From Mesorhizobium sp. M4B.F.Ca.ET.058.02.1.1 (GTDB lineage: Bacteria; Pseudomonadota; Alphaproteobacteria; Rhizobiales; Rhizobiaceae), in the NCBI RefSeq assembly GCF_003952505.1, contig NZ_CP034450.1, positions 4,588,001-4,652,000 on the forward strand: 64,000 bases of DNA, read 5' to 3'. The stretch's first letter is position 1; each line of letters opens with the position of its first letter. The notes under the pieces were generated by a model. The model was not told where the DNA came from, did not search any database, and worked only from the letters and a program-made list of their open reading frames with translations. Position numbers and translations under genes: made by a program. This document shows positions 17,948-26,452 of the stretch, piece by piece.

Positions 17948-18877
17948 ATGACCACGCTACCGCAAATCTCATTGGCGAAACTGTCTGCCGATGCGACGCG
18001 ACATGAAGAGCAACAGCGCTTGCGCAATGCATGCGAGGTGTACGGGTTCTTCTACCTTATCGAGCACGGAATCCCGAAGGAACAGATCGCGGATGCCATC
18101 GACGCGTCCCGGCGGTTCTTCGCGTTGCCACTGGCTACAAAGGAACGCTTCGGTCACGCCGCACAAAACGTGCACCCCACTATCGCACGTGGATACAGTC
18201 CGCTGTACGGCGAAATCCTGCATCCTGAGGCCGGCCGCGATCCAAAGGAAGTGTTCGATCTCGGAATCGACAACGAAGGCGATCGGCGTCCGTTTGCGGG
18301 GAGCACACTGTTTCCGGATGAGGCTTTGGCTCCTGGTTTCGCGCGAAGCCTGCTTGCCTTGCAGGCTACCGTGCTCCGCGAAGTCGTCCCGCAGCTCGGA
18401 ACCGCGCTTGCCGACGTGATCGGTTTGGAACAGGGCTGGTTCCAACGGTATTTCAGCCCGCCGACGCTCGAGCAACGCGTAATCCGGTATCCAGCTCGCG
18501 GCGGCACGTGCGCTAAGCACACCGATGGTGGCTTTTTCACGCTGCTGCTGCAGGAGGAACTCCCCACCCGGTCGTTGCAGGTGTGGTTGCGCGGGCGCTG
18601 GATGCCAGTGCCGAGCCTGCCCGACAGTCTCGTAGTCAATTTGGGCGATATGCTTCAGGCTTTGAGCGACGACCGCTTCAAGAGTACGCCGCATCAGGTC
18701 GCGCACAATGGTCTGACCGACCGAATTTCGCTTCCCTTCTTTATCTATCCCGACGTCGACGCGCGCCTGACTTCGCTGGAAGGGCGCCACACCTTCAGTG
18801 TCGCGGAAATGATGCTGCGCAATTACGAGTCAGTCGAGACCGGGAATGGCGCCGGGCGCGCCCGAGAGTTGCAGTGA
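17948..18877 (+). CDS. Isopenicillin-N-synthase-type Fe(II)/2-oxoglutarate oxygenase
   Basis: Member of the isopenicillin N synthase-like dioxygenase family, 309 residues. The N-terminal DIOX_N region includes EVYGFFYLIEHGI and ATKERFGHAAQNVHPTIARG. The catalytic domain holds KHTDGGFFTLLLQ (HxD), STPHQVAHN (distal His) and DRISLPFFIYP (RxS, 2-oxoglutarate binding), so the full active site is present. Relatives hydroxylate or cyclise small molecules; the substrate is unknown. I choose the ATG at 17948, since GGAGG ends 6-8 bases upstream; an ATG at 17942 is too close to it. The long AT-rich region upstream suggests its own promoter. The 3' neighbour is a DUF2267 gene 297 bases away. Confidence 0.86.
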   Translation: MTTLPQISLAKLSADATRHEEQQRLRNACEVYGFFYLIEHGIPKEQIADAIDASRRFFALPLATKERFGHAAQNVHPTIARGYSPLYGEILHPEAGRDPKEVFDLGIDNEGDRRPFAGSTLFPDEALAPGFARSLLALQATVLREVVPQLGTALADVIGLEQGWFQRYFSPPTLEQRVIRYPARGGTCAKHTDGGFFTLLLQEELPTRSLQVWLRGRWMPVPSLPDSLVVNLGDMLQALSDDRFKSTPHQVAHNGLTDRISLPFFIYPDVDARLTSLEGRHTFSVAEMMLRNYESVETGNGAGRARELQ

Positions 18878-19174
18878 GTGTTTGGTTTTCCCAGGCGTGG
18901 GCAATTACTGGCGACGACGCGGGGCACCTCGGCCAATATGCCGGGGGAACTCAATCCGTCCACGTCGCGTGTATAGCGCGGCGGCAATGCGCTTGGGACC
19001 GACCCCGACACCAATGTTCCGTTAGGCTGCATCTGCCGCGGGCTTGGAATCATTTTCGTTCATCTTTCTTGCAGCGCTTCCCCTGAGAGGGGGGCTGGCG
19101 CAAGGCGACGTGACGCATTTCGAGTAACGGCGCGTGAATCTGCCCTGAGAAACTTAAAGGACAGGAATATATGG

Positions 19175-19594
19175 ATGTACCTGAGGCGCGATATCAGCTA
19201 TACGTTGCAAGCAACCCAGAATTGGGTCAGCGATCTGGCGTGGAGACTACGTTGGCATGACCGCGAGCAGGTTTTCCGAGCCCTGATTGCGACACTTCAC
19301 GCCCTGCGCGACTGCCTAGGTCGCGACGAGGCGGTGTACATCGGTGCCCAGCTGCCAGCCTTACTCCGCGGCTTTTACTACGAAGGTTGGCACCCCGGCC
19401 GCCGCGCCATAAACACAAAACGGACTTCGTTTCTCGACCGGATCCACGAGGGCCTCCACCGCGACCCGGCAGTGGATCCGGAAGAGGTTGCCCGCTCGGT
19501 TCTGAGCCAATTCGCGGACCGTTTGTCTGCAGCAGAGATCGAAGAGGCCAGGGCTGCCACTCCAAAACCACTGCATGATCTTTGGCCAGACTGA
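19175..19594 (+). CDS. DUF2267-domain protein
   Basis: A 139-residue soluble, helical protein of the DUF2267 family. The diagnostic part is HDREQVFRALIATLHALRDC followed by EAVYIGAQLPALLRGFYYEGW; then PEEVARSVLSQFADRLSAAE and KPLHDLWP at the end. The function of the family is unknown. The N terminus is a little short, and an overlapping ATG at 19171 in another frame makes the exact start uncertain. AAAGGACAG lies about 10 bases before that ATG. No partner is obvious. Confidence 0.75.
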   Translation: MYLRRDISYTLQATQNWVSDLAWRLRWHDREQVFRALIATLHALRDCLGRDEAVYIGAQLPALLRGFYYEGWHPGRRAINTKRTSFLDRIHEGLHRDPAVDPEEVARSVLSQFADRLSAAEIEEARAATPKPLHDLWPD

Positions 19595-20524
19595 GAGACG
19601 TCTGCCCATGAGCATAGAGACATGAAGCCATCGGCTTGGGAGCCTTCGACCCGGAAAGTCGCCGGCGTTTCCATTTCCGCCAAAACTGGCGGTAAGGGCT
19701 CGAGGCCACCGTTTTGAGGGCGCATCACGGCCCTAGGCCCACTTGAAAATTGGCCAATCCCAGAGCCATCGAGCCAACAAAAGCGACCGGAACTCTGAGC
19801 TGCATAATTCGACCGCTGTCCTGCTGCTCAGTGAAGGCTGATGAAAGACCATCGCGGAGCCAGTGAGCGCCTCCTCGGCTTCATCCTGCTGACACCCAGC
19901 CAATTGGCGCCAGAACGCGTCGCTCTTCGCCGAATTCTAACATTATCCCCGTGGGGGACACTCGTCTCATCAGCTCTCATTCAATGGCGTCAAACATCTT
20001 TCAGCAAATAATGGTTGGGCTGTTTCGTGTTTGCTCTAGGGCAGTATGGCATCACCGATGTCCCTGGCGACACGATGCCGGAATTTGCCGCTCCAGTTGA
20101 AACACTGAATACTCCCTATTGGGTAATCAAAGAATGCTCGTCTGGATAACAAGACAAAGTTACGCCTATATAATACGTTTCCAGCAAATGCAGCCCACGT
20201 ATCTGGTAGGTACCCGAAGGTAGAAGACAAGCTATCATCGCGGGAGAGGAATTGGCTAAAAGGAATTTTAAGACGCATCCTTGCGATTTGTCGGTCTTAG
20301 CGCGGGAGCTGCGTCGTTATCGGTCGTGCGTGGGGCGGGGGCAGGTGGCGATTGAGGTCGCATCAAGAAATGCGATCCTCATAGGCAACCAGGAATCGAC
20401 CTCCGCTGTCGACTTCTTCGAAGCCTATTTTTGCGCTCAGAAGCCCAAAGGCGGCTTTCCCAGGAAGACACGTACGAAGCGTTTGATGCTCAGTACCAAC
20501 AGGAACCGGCGGCGATCGACAAGC
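19595..20524. other. Spacer before the first aldehyde dehydrogenase copy
   Basis: No gene could be supported in about 930 bases. A 57-codon plus-strand frame starting at about 19841 (MKDHRGASERLLGF...) looks mildly protein-like, but has no recognised relative. The frame from 20252 runs into the aldehyde dehydrogenase, but its Arg-rich product looks non-coding. Confidence 0.35.
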
Positions 20525-22026
20525 ATGGCTACTTCAGAAGTGATCAAGAATTTCATCGATGGGGAATGGAGAGATTGTTCGTCCGGCAAACGGATCGAGG
20601 TTGATGACCCTTCAAACGGAGAGACGGTAGCGGTTATTGCAGAGGCAGGACCTGAAGAAGTGCATCTCGCCGTTGCTGCCGCCGACCGTGTCTTTCGCGA
20701 CCGCGTTTTGATAGACATGCACCCGTACGACCGTGGGCGCATGCTTTTCCGCGTGGCGGACGCACTTGAGGCACGCAGCGACGAGGTCGCGATCATTAAC
20801 TGCATAGAGACTGGGAAGGCGTTGGACCTTGCCCGTGGCGAGGTTCGGACCGCCGTCAGATACCTGCGGTACTACGCTGGCTTGGCGGACAAGCTCGAAG
20901 GTCGCTCTATTCCGCGGGGGCGGATCTTGTTGACTATACGGTTAGAAGCCCCTTCGGAGTGTCAGCCCAGATCGTTCCTTGGAACGGCCCCCTCGAACTG
21001 ACGGCCCGTTCACTAGCTTGCGCCATTGCAACTGGTAACTCAGTGGTAGTGAAGTCCCCCGAACTGGCTCCTTTATCAGGCATAGAACTTGCTCGCGCCT
21101 GTGAGACCGCGGGCCTGCCTGCCGGAGCCGTAAACGTGCTCACTGGGTATGGCCAGACGGCAGGCCAGGCGCTGATCGATCATCCCGATGTTCGCCACAT
21201 CGTCTTTACGGGCTCCATGGCAACCGGGCGAACCGTCCTCAAGGCTGCAGCGGAGCGCATCGTACCCTGCATCATGGAACTGGGCGGCAAATCGGCCGCT
21301 GTCGTTTATTCCGATGCCGATCTCGACGCCGTCGTGGAAGCGGTGCGTATCGGAACCTATCTAAATGCTGGCCAGAATTGCAACAACCTAACAAGATTGC
21401 TTGTAGAGCGTTCAATCGCTGATGAAACGTTAGAAAGAGTGAAGGCCTGCGTCGAAGGACTCTCAATTGGACCAGGACGCGAAAACTGCGACATCACCCC
21501 GTTGATCTCTCAAAAGCAGCGAGAGGGGGTCGAGAGCGCCTGCCGGATGGCCCTGTCGCAAGGGGCACGGCTTGTGGCCGGCGGAACTGCACTTTCGGTG
21601 CGAAGCGGCTATTTCATGGCGCCGACTGTATTTGCCGATGTCGCGCCCGACAGTAGTCTTTTTCAGAAAGAAGTCTTCGGTCCTGTTCTTTCCGTTACTG
21701 GTTTCGATGATCCGATAAAAGGGATCGAACTGGCCAACGATACCGATCAAGGCTTGGCAGCGGGCGTTTTCACCCGGGATATCGACCGGGCTCTTTGGAG
21801 CGCGGATCGCCTTTGGGCTGGCCAAGTGTACGTGAATGGATGGTACGTCGGCGGCGTAGAAACGCCGTTCGGTGGAGTGAAGAAGTCTGGCTACGGTAGG
21901 GAAAAGGGTCAGGAAGCCCTTGATGGCTACGTGCAGACCAGAAATATTGGCATCCGGATCTCACAACCCTTGTCTGGTTCGGGCAACAGCGAGCCCGCCG
22001 TGAATCGATCCGATCGTTATTGCTAG
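20525..22026 (+). pseudogene. Aldehyde dehydrogenase copy 1, inactivated by one-base deletion
   Basis: NAD(P)-dependent aldehyde dehydrogenase, practically identical to the intact copy at 38906-40393. The run of G at about 20916-20920 has five bases where the other copy has six, so the frame breaks after SIPRG (about residue 132). It stays broken until an internal start at 20959 (MSAQIVPW). The downstream part still holds the active-site Glu (MELGGKSAA) and Cys (AGQNCNNLTR), but the N-terminal half of the NAD domain is separated. The last 12 residues differ from copy 2 (SEPAVNRSDRYC). A sequencing error in the G run is a possible alternative; if so, the gene would be functional. Confidence 0.9.
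20535..21991 (+). repeat. 1.46 kb direct repeat, copy 1 (aldehyde dehydrogenase)
   Basis: Near-identical to 38916-40373 and in the same orientation, about 18.4 kb apart. By eye I see one missing G and only a handful of substitutions (for example near 20562 and 21898). Homology stops abruptly at both ends, inside the coding region. Confidence 0.93.
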
Positions 22027-22952
22027 TCGCCAATCCGCCGTCGGGAAGTCTTGCGGCGGAGGTTTAGTCGTCGATGCTGGTTTGGGGTCTTCACAGGGCA
22101 CATCGCGCACCAGAACGCTGACCTAGCACCCGACCGGCACAGTATCTCTCGTCGTAACTTTCAGAAATGTTGAGAACCCGTAGTTGCGATTTGGAAAAAT
22201 TGAACCAAGCCGGATGCAGGCGCATGAGCCCCCTACTCCCCTGAAAGCTGCGGGAGGGCACAAGGTTGTCAATCTCGCCGGATATTCCCACCGGTCCAGC
22301 GCGTGCATCGAGATCGAGGTGGTCTTGCGGCTGAGCCTCACGAACAACATCCGGTCGAGGATTACCCATGTCGTGTCGTCGGCCAGCGAGCGGGCATTCC
22401 AAGCATTCCAGTGCGTCTCCTGCTTGCCCCCTTTCTAGGCGACGATCGACCAGGACGTCGTGATCTGCATCGGGCGCAAGGTGACACGAGGGAGTGTCGC
22501 GTGCTCATGCCCGCTAAGTAGTCTCGAGGCGATGCCCGGCGTCATCCGTGCGTCGCTGATTGGCGCTGAGCCCTGCTCCTCCATCCACTGGCTTTGCCTC
22601 GTCGATATCTAGCCCGCTCGCGGACCGGTGATCTGCTGATGTTGAAGGTCCTGTCAAAGTGCGCGTACGGTAGCCGGCGACATCGACGGCCTCATCAGCG
22701 CGCCGACGGCTGCTGGCCAAAAAAACGGAGACAGGCAAGCACCGCCCCAGCGACTATTCAGCGAGAGCCAACCGGATCCCAGCCGGGTGGTCAAAAATCG
22801 CAACAAATCATTCAGCTAACTTTACAAAATCTTCGCGAGATCAGATCGCTGAGCATGGTAGCTTCTCTTGGAGGCTGACGTCAGGCCGAACAACAAGTCG
22901 ACGCCTGTTTACTCCCAGGCCGTCGCACTGCACACTGCGGAGATCGACGGCA
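22027..22952. other. Spacer between aldehyde dehydrogenase copy 1 and ATP-grasp gene
   Basis: No gene supported in about 930 bases. A CCGCCG...CGGCGG inverted repeat just after the stop (about 22035-22060) could be a weak terminator, without a T-run. The plus frame near 22270-22435 (SACIEIEVVLRLSLTNN...) has coding-like composition but no recognised match. Confidence 0.4.
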
Positions 22953-24296
22953 ATGACAAAAAGAGCTCTCATCCTGGTTGAAGGCAACAGAAGTACTGGT
23001 GAGCTATATGTTAAAGCGGCCAAGCGTCTTGGCCTTCATCCAATTACCTTGTCGGCTGACCCAACCCAGTACGATTATCTTGCAGCAGACGATATGGAGA
23101 CAATCCGCGTCGATACGGACAACCTCGATGCCCTGATCAGCGAATGTTCCCGGGTGCGTGCAACTTATGATATTGCTGGCATCACCGGCTTTACGGGTCT
23201 CGATGAGTTAGCCTATGCTACAGTTGGTAAGCTATGCCGATCCTTCGCTCTGCCAGGGCCGAACCCCAGTTCGATTGAACGATGCTGCGATAAATTCACT
23301 CAACGTCAGATCCTCGCGGAGGCCGGCGTTCCTATGCCGGCCTATCGCTTAGCATCGAATGCCGCGGACGTACAAAGCTGTGCCGCGGAAATCAACCTCC
23401 CGGTAATTCTTAAGCCTGCCGTGGGCAGCGGCAGCAGCGGTGTCCTATTGTGCCGCGACGTCGACGAACTAGCAAAACATACGATCCATCTGTTGGGCGG
23501 GAAGCACAAATGGCGGGCTTCGCCCAGGATACTGGTCGAAGAATTCGCACAAGGCCCCTATTATTGGGCTGACATAATGGGGAATGAGGTCATTGGAATT
23601 GGCGGCGCTGACTTCGGGCGCCCACCGCATTTTGTCCATCGTGGGTGCACCTATCCAGCGGTGCTTACTGACGTCGAGCAGCAGCGTATCGCCGATGTAT
23701 CGCTAAGCTGTTTGGAAGCTCTCAGCCTTGGCTGGGGGCCATCGAACATTGGATTCCGCTGGACAAGGCGTGGCCCAGTCGTCATCGAGGTCAATCCGCG
23801 TCTTGCTGGCGCGCCCGGTCCTCAAATGGTTAAATTGGTTTATGGTATCGATCTAGTCACCGAGCACATCAAAGTGGTTATCGGCGAAGAATCGGATTTG
23901 CGAAGTACGCGTTCGCATGTCGCGGGCGCTCGGTTCCTCCTCCCGGAGGGTGATGGCATCCTCGATTGGATTGATGGCGCCAGTCGAGCGGCTGCCGTAG
24001 AAGGTGTCTCGGAGGTCAAATTGCATGTTCAGCCTAAGACACCTATCGTCAGGGAAGGCGATTACCGAGACACGATCGGACACGTCATCGCCGCTTCCCC
24101 GAGCCGCCCTCAGACCGACGCGATACTTCAGCACGCCGTTGCCTTGATTGATTGGTCGATCACGTCGGTTTCTGCCCTTGGCGAAACGGAACACGCTGTG
24201 GCCCCTTACCTTCCACCTGGTGCGGAGATGGTGACAGATAAAGGTACTCATCGCAGCATGTTGGTGAAATCGAGTGCAGGAGACGATGCGGTCTAG
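22953..24296 (+). CDS. ATP-grasp carboxylate-amine ligase
   Basis: ATP-grasp enzyme of 447 residues, likely joining a carboxylate to an amine with ATP, as in L-amino-acid ligases of the BacD type. The N-terminal domain starts ALILVEGNRSTGELYVKAAK. The ATP-binding core includes LPVILKPAVGSGSSGVLLCR (P-loop-like glycine strand, about residues 148-167), RILVEEFAQGPYYWADIM, and the metal-binding VVIEVNPRLAGAPGPQMV near residue 275. A C-terminal lobe of about 130 residues follows. In a cluster with an aminotransferase and two oxygenases, it could conjugate an unusual amino acid to another amino acid or acid (inference). No ribosome-binding site better than GGAGATCG was seen before the ATG. Confidence 0.88.
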   Translation: MTKRALILVEGNRSTGELYVKAAKRLGLHPITLSADPTQYDYLAADDMETIRVDTDNLDALISECSRVRATYDIAGITGFTGLDELAYATVGKLCRSFALPGPNPSSIERCCDKFTQRQILAEAGVPMPAYRLASNAADVQSCAAEINLPVILKPAVGSGSSGVLLCRDVDELAKHTIHLLGGKHKWRASPRILVEEFAQGPYYWADIMGNEVIGIGGADFGRPPHFVHRGCTYPAVLTDVEQQRIADVSLSCLEALSLGWGPSNIGFRWTRRGPVVIEVNPRLAGAPGPQMVKLVYGIDLVTEHIKVVIGEESDLRSTRSHVAGARFLLPEGDGILDWIDGASRAAAVEGVSEVKLHVQPKTPIVREGDYRDTIGHVIAASPSRPQTDAILQHAVALIDWSITSVSALGETEHAVAPYLPPGAEMVTDKGTHRSMLVKSSAGDDAV

Positions 24297-24650
24297 GGTG
24301 AATTGGCCATCCGCGAGGAGACCATTATGCTGACGGGCGTCATTGCTTCCTAGAGCCGACGCGCTCGCCTACCTCCGCTTTTATGCACATGTCGCCGCAC
24401 AAAGCCGATTTCCTGCGTGAACGCGGAAGATTCGAATAGATCGGCCATTTACATGCGCTACATTCAGTAAGGGCGCTCTGAGCGGTCCGGTCCTCTTATT
24501 GTAAGCGGGCCTGATGCGGCTGGTTCAGAACGTTTGCGAAGATACGCCTCCTCCCAAGGCGCACCTGCCCGGCAGCGAGCTAAGTCTCCTGCCGGGCGCC
24601 CTGAGTTGTGTGCGCACTGAGCCAGCGTCCAGCCTTATGAGAGCGGATGA
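24297..24650. other. Intergenic region upstream of the FAD oxidoreductase
   Basis: About 350 bases with no gene. A tiny frame ATG...TAG at about 24328 (MLTGVIAS) follows GAGGAGACC, a good ribosome-binding site. It might be a truncated start of a lost gene or a leader peptide; nothing more can be said. Confidence 0.35.
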
Positions 24651-25931
24651 ATGCTGAACGATAGACGGTCCCATGGGCTTTGGGAGCGGACAGCTCCGCC
24701 GCCGCCTGCAACGGAGAATCTGCGAGGCAACCTCGTCGCCGATGTCGCGATCGTCGGCGCCGGCTACACCGGGTTGTCCACTGCGCTGCACCTTGCCGAG
24801 CGGGGCCTGGACGTTGTCGTGATTGAGGCAGCCGAAATTGGTTTTGGCGCCGCCGGGCGAAGCACCGGGTTGGTGAATGCGGGCCTTTGGGTTATGCCCT
24901 CGGCGCTCAAGGAGACGCTCGGTCCGCTCTATGGCGATCGTTTGCTTAATTTGCTGCGCGATTCCCCACGCACCGTCTTCGAGATCGTCGACAAGCACAA
25001 CTTGCAGTGCGAGCTGAAGCGGGCCGGCACGATCCATTGTGGAGCCGATAAGAAGGGCGTTGCCGAGATCGCGGAGCGAGCTCGGCAGTGGCAGGCGCTC
25101 GGCGCCCCGGTGCACATCCTCGACGCCGGGGAGACGCGTGCCAAGACAGGCACCTCGGCCTTCCCCGGAGGCCTCCTCGACCTGCGTGCCGGGACGATCC
25201 AACCGCTCGCCTATGTGCGCGGCCTCGCTGGTGCGGCGATTGCCGCCGGCGCGACCGTCTTTACGGCGAGCCCGGTCGAGCACATCGGGCGCGAGGGCCG
25301 CCTCTGGCGGCTCGCCACGCAAGGTGGAACCGTCCGGGCGAAGTGGGCGGTTCTTTCGACCGACACCTACACGTCGCGCATCTTCCCCGAGCTGCGTGGC
25401 GAGCAAGTGGTGCTCCCCTTCTTCCATGTTGCGACTGCGCCGCTGAGCCACAGAATTCGCCACACGATTCTGCCCGAAGGGCACGGCGCATGGGACACCC
25501 GCACCGTGCTGACCGCCTTTCGCACAGATAATGCCGGCCGCCTCATCGTCGGCAGCGTCGGCGCGCTCCGCGGCGCCGGAACCGTGATCCATCGCAACTG
25601 GGCACGGCGGCGTATCCGGGCGCTCTTCCCGCAGGTCGGTGAGGTCGAGCTGGAGCATGAGTGGTACGGTCGGATCGGCATGACGAACGACCATCTACCA
25701 CGCCTTCACGCCCCAGCGGAAAACATGATCGCGCTGACGGGCTTCAACGGACGAGGCATCGCGCCGGGCACCGTGTTCGGCCGCGAGCTCGCCCGCCATA
25801 TCAGCGGCGAGCTGCGGCTCGATGCGATGTTCCTGCCCGTGTCCCCGGCGCAGAACGCCTCCTTCCGGGCCATCAGAGAGGGCTACTATGAGCTCGGTGC
25901 GCAGATCGCGCATCTACCGCCGGCGCGCTGA
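24651..25931 (+). CDS. FAD-dependent amine/amino-acid oxidoreductase (DAO family)
   Basis: Flavoprotein of 426 residues with an N-terminal FAD-binding Rossmann motif VGAGYTGLSTALHLAE (about residues 35-50). EAAEIGFGAAGRSTGLVNAG carries the usual GASGRNGG-like flavin loop, and GFNGRGIAPGTVFGRELA lies near the C terminus. It belongs to the DAO family, near PuuB-type gamma-glutamylputrescine oxidases, which oxidise amines to aldehydes. The gene is clearly richer in G and C, especially at third codon positions, than the ATP-grasp gene before it and the GMC gene after it. This suggests a separate origin. An aldehyde product would suit the aldehyde dehydrogenases in the window (inference). Confidence 0.87.
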   Translation: MLNDRRSHGLWERTAPPPPATENLRGNLVADVAIVGAGYTGLSTALHLAERGLDVVVIEAAEIGFGAAGRSTGLVNAGLWVMPSALKETLGPLYGDRLLNLLRDSPRTVFEIVDKHNLQCELKRAGTIHCGADKKGVAEIAERARQWQALGAPVHILDAGETRAKTGTSAFPGGLLDLRAGTIQPLAYVRGLAGAAIAAGATVFTASPVEHIGREGRLWRLATQGGTVRAKWAVLSTDTYTSRIFPELRGEQVVLPFFHVATAPLSHRIRHTILPEGHGAWDTRTVLTAFRTDNAGRLIVGSVGALRGAGTVIHRNWARRRIRALFPQVGEVELEHEWYGRIGMTNDHLPRLHAPAENMIALTGFNGRGIAPGTVFGRELARHISGELRLDAMFLPVSPAQNASFRAIREGYYELGAQIAHLPPAR

Positions 25932-25994
25932 TCCGGTGGGTCAGCTGCTGGTCCACGGCGCGAAGCCTTGTGAGTGACTCAAAGTGCTGACAAA

Positions 25995-26014
25995 TCACCT
26001 CCTCACGGAGGTGA
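25995..26014 (+). promoter_or_regulatory. Hairpin sequestering a perfect Shine-Dalgarno sequence
   Basis: TCACCTCC (25995-26002), loop TCAC, GGAGGTGA (26007-26014): an 8-bp perfect stem whose 3' arm is an ideal ribosome-binding site, four bases (26015-26017 between) from an ATG at 26018. Folding would hide the site, suggesting translational control of the small frame that follows. Confidence 0.5.
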
Positions 26015-26017
26015 ATC

Positions 26018-26286
26018 ATGAACCACGCCTCATTGGAATCCCTCGCGATTCAATCTGAACGTCCGACGCGCTAGCAATGCCGCAGCCTCGAGATAGCCTC
26101 GCGAAAAAGCCGCGCCACTGCAATCGCCTCAAAATCCTTCAGCAGAGCGCTGAGGAAACTCGAAGACCGGAAACGGCTGCAAAGACTGGCAGCCGAAACT
26201 TCGAAAAGACAAGGGAGCAGCACTCCTGCCGATCATTGCGCGTGTGGAAACTCTTCCCACGGCTTCTGTCAAGATGGGTGCTTTTA
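26018..26286 (+). pseudogene. Small reading frame with strong ribosome-binding site, interrupted by TAG
   Basis: Starting at the ATG at 26018, right after GGAGGTGAATC, the frame gives MNHASLESLAIQSERPTR and then a TAG at 26072. The same frame continues open to 26286 with a basic, helical product (SLEIASRKSRATAIASKSFS, then ALRKLEDRKRLQRLAAE). This pattern suggests a small basic protein of about 89 residues broken by one amber codon, or an 18-residue leader peptide. I do not recognise the family. It lies between the FAD oxidoreductase and the GMC oxidoreductase genes. Confidence 0.4.
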
Positions 26287-26452
26287 ATGTCTGTAAGGGG
26301 AAGGAATTCGCTCTCTTCGTAACGTGCAGGAGAATCGCGTGTTTCTGCGGAAATTGCAAAAAATCGGGGCTTTCCTGCCCAGGAATGATCTCATTCGCAA
26401 ATTTCCGCTCTAGAACTGTGCTAGCTTGCTGCCGCAAGATGGGGAGGAATCG

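Noticed and set aside
24525..25694. 389-codon minus-strand open frame over the FAD oxidoreductase
   Set aside because: Antisense of a GC-rich gene; no motif and no ribosome-binding site.
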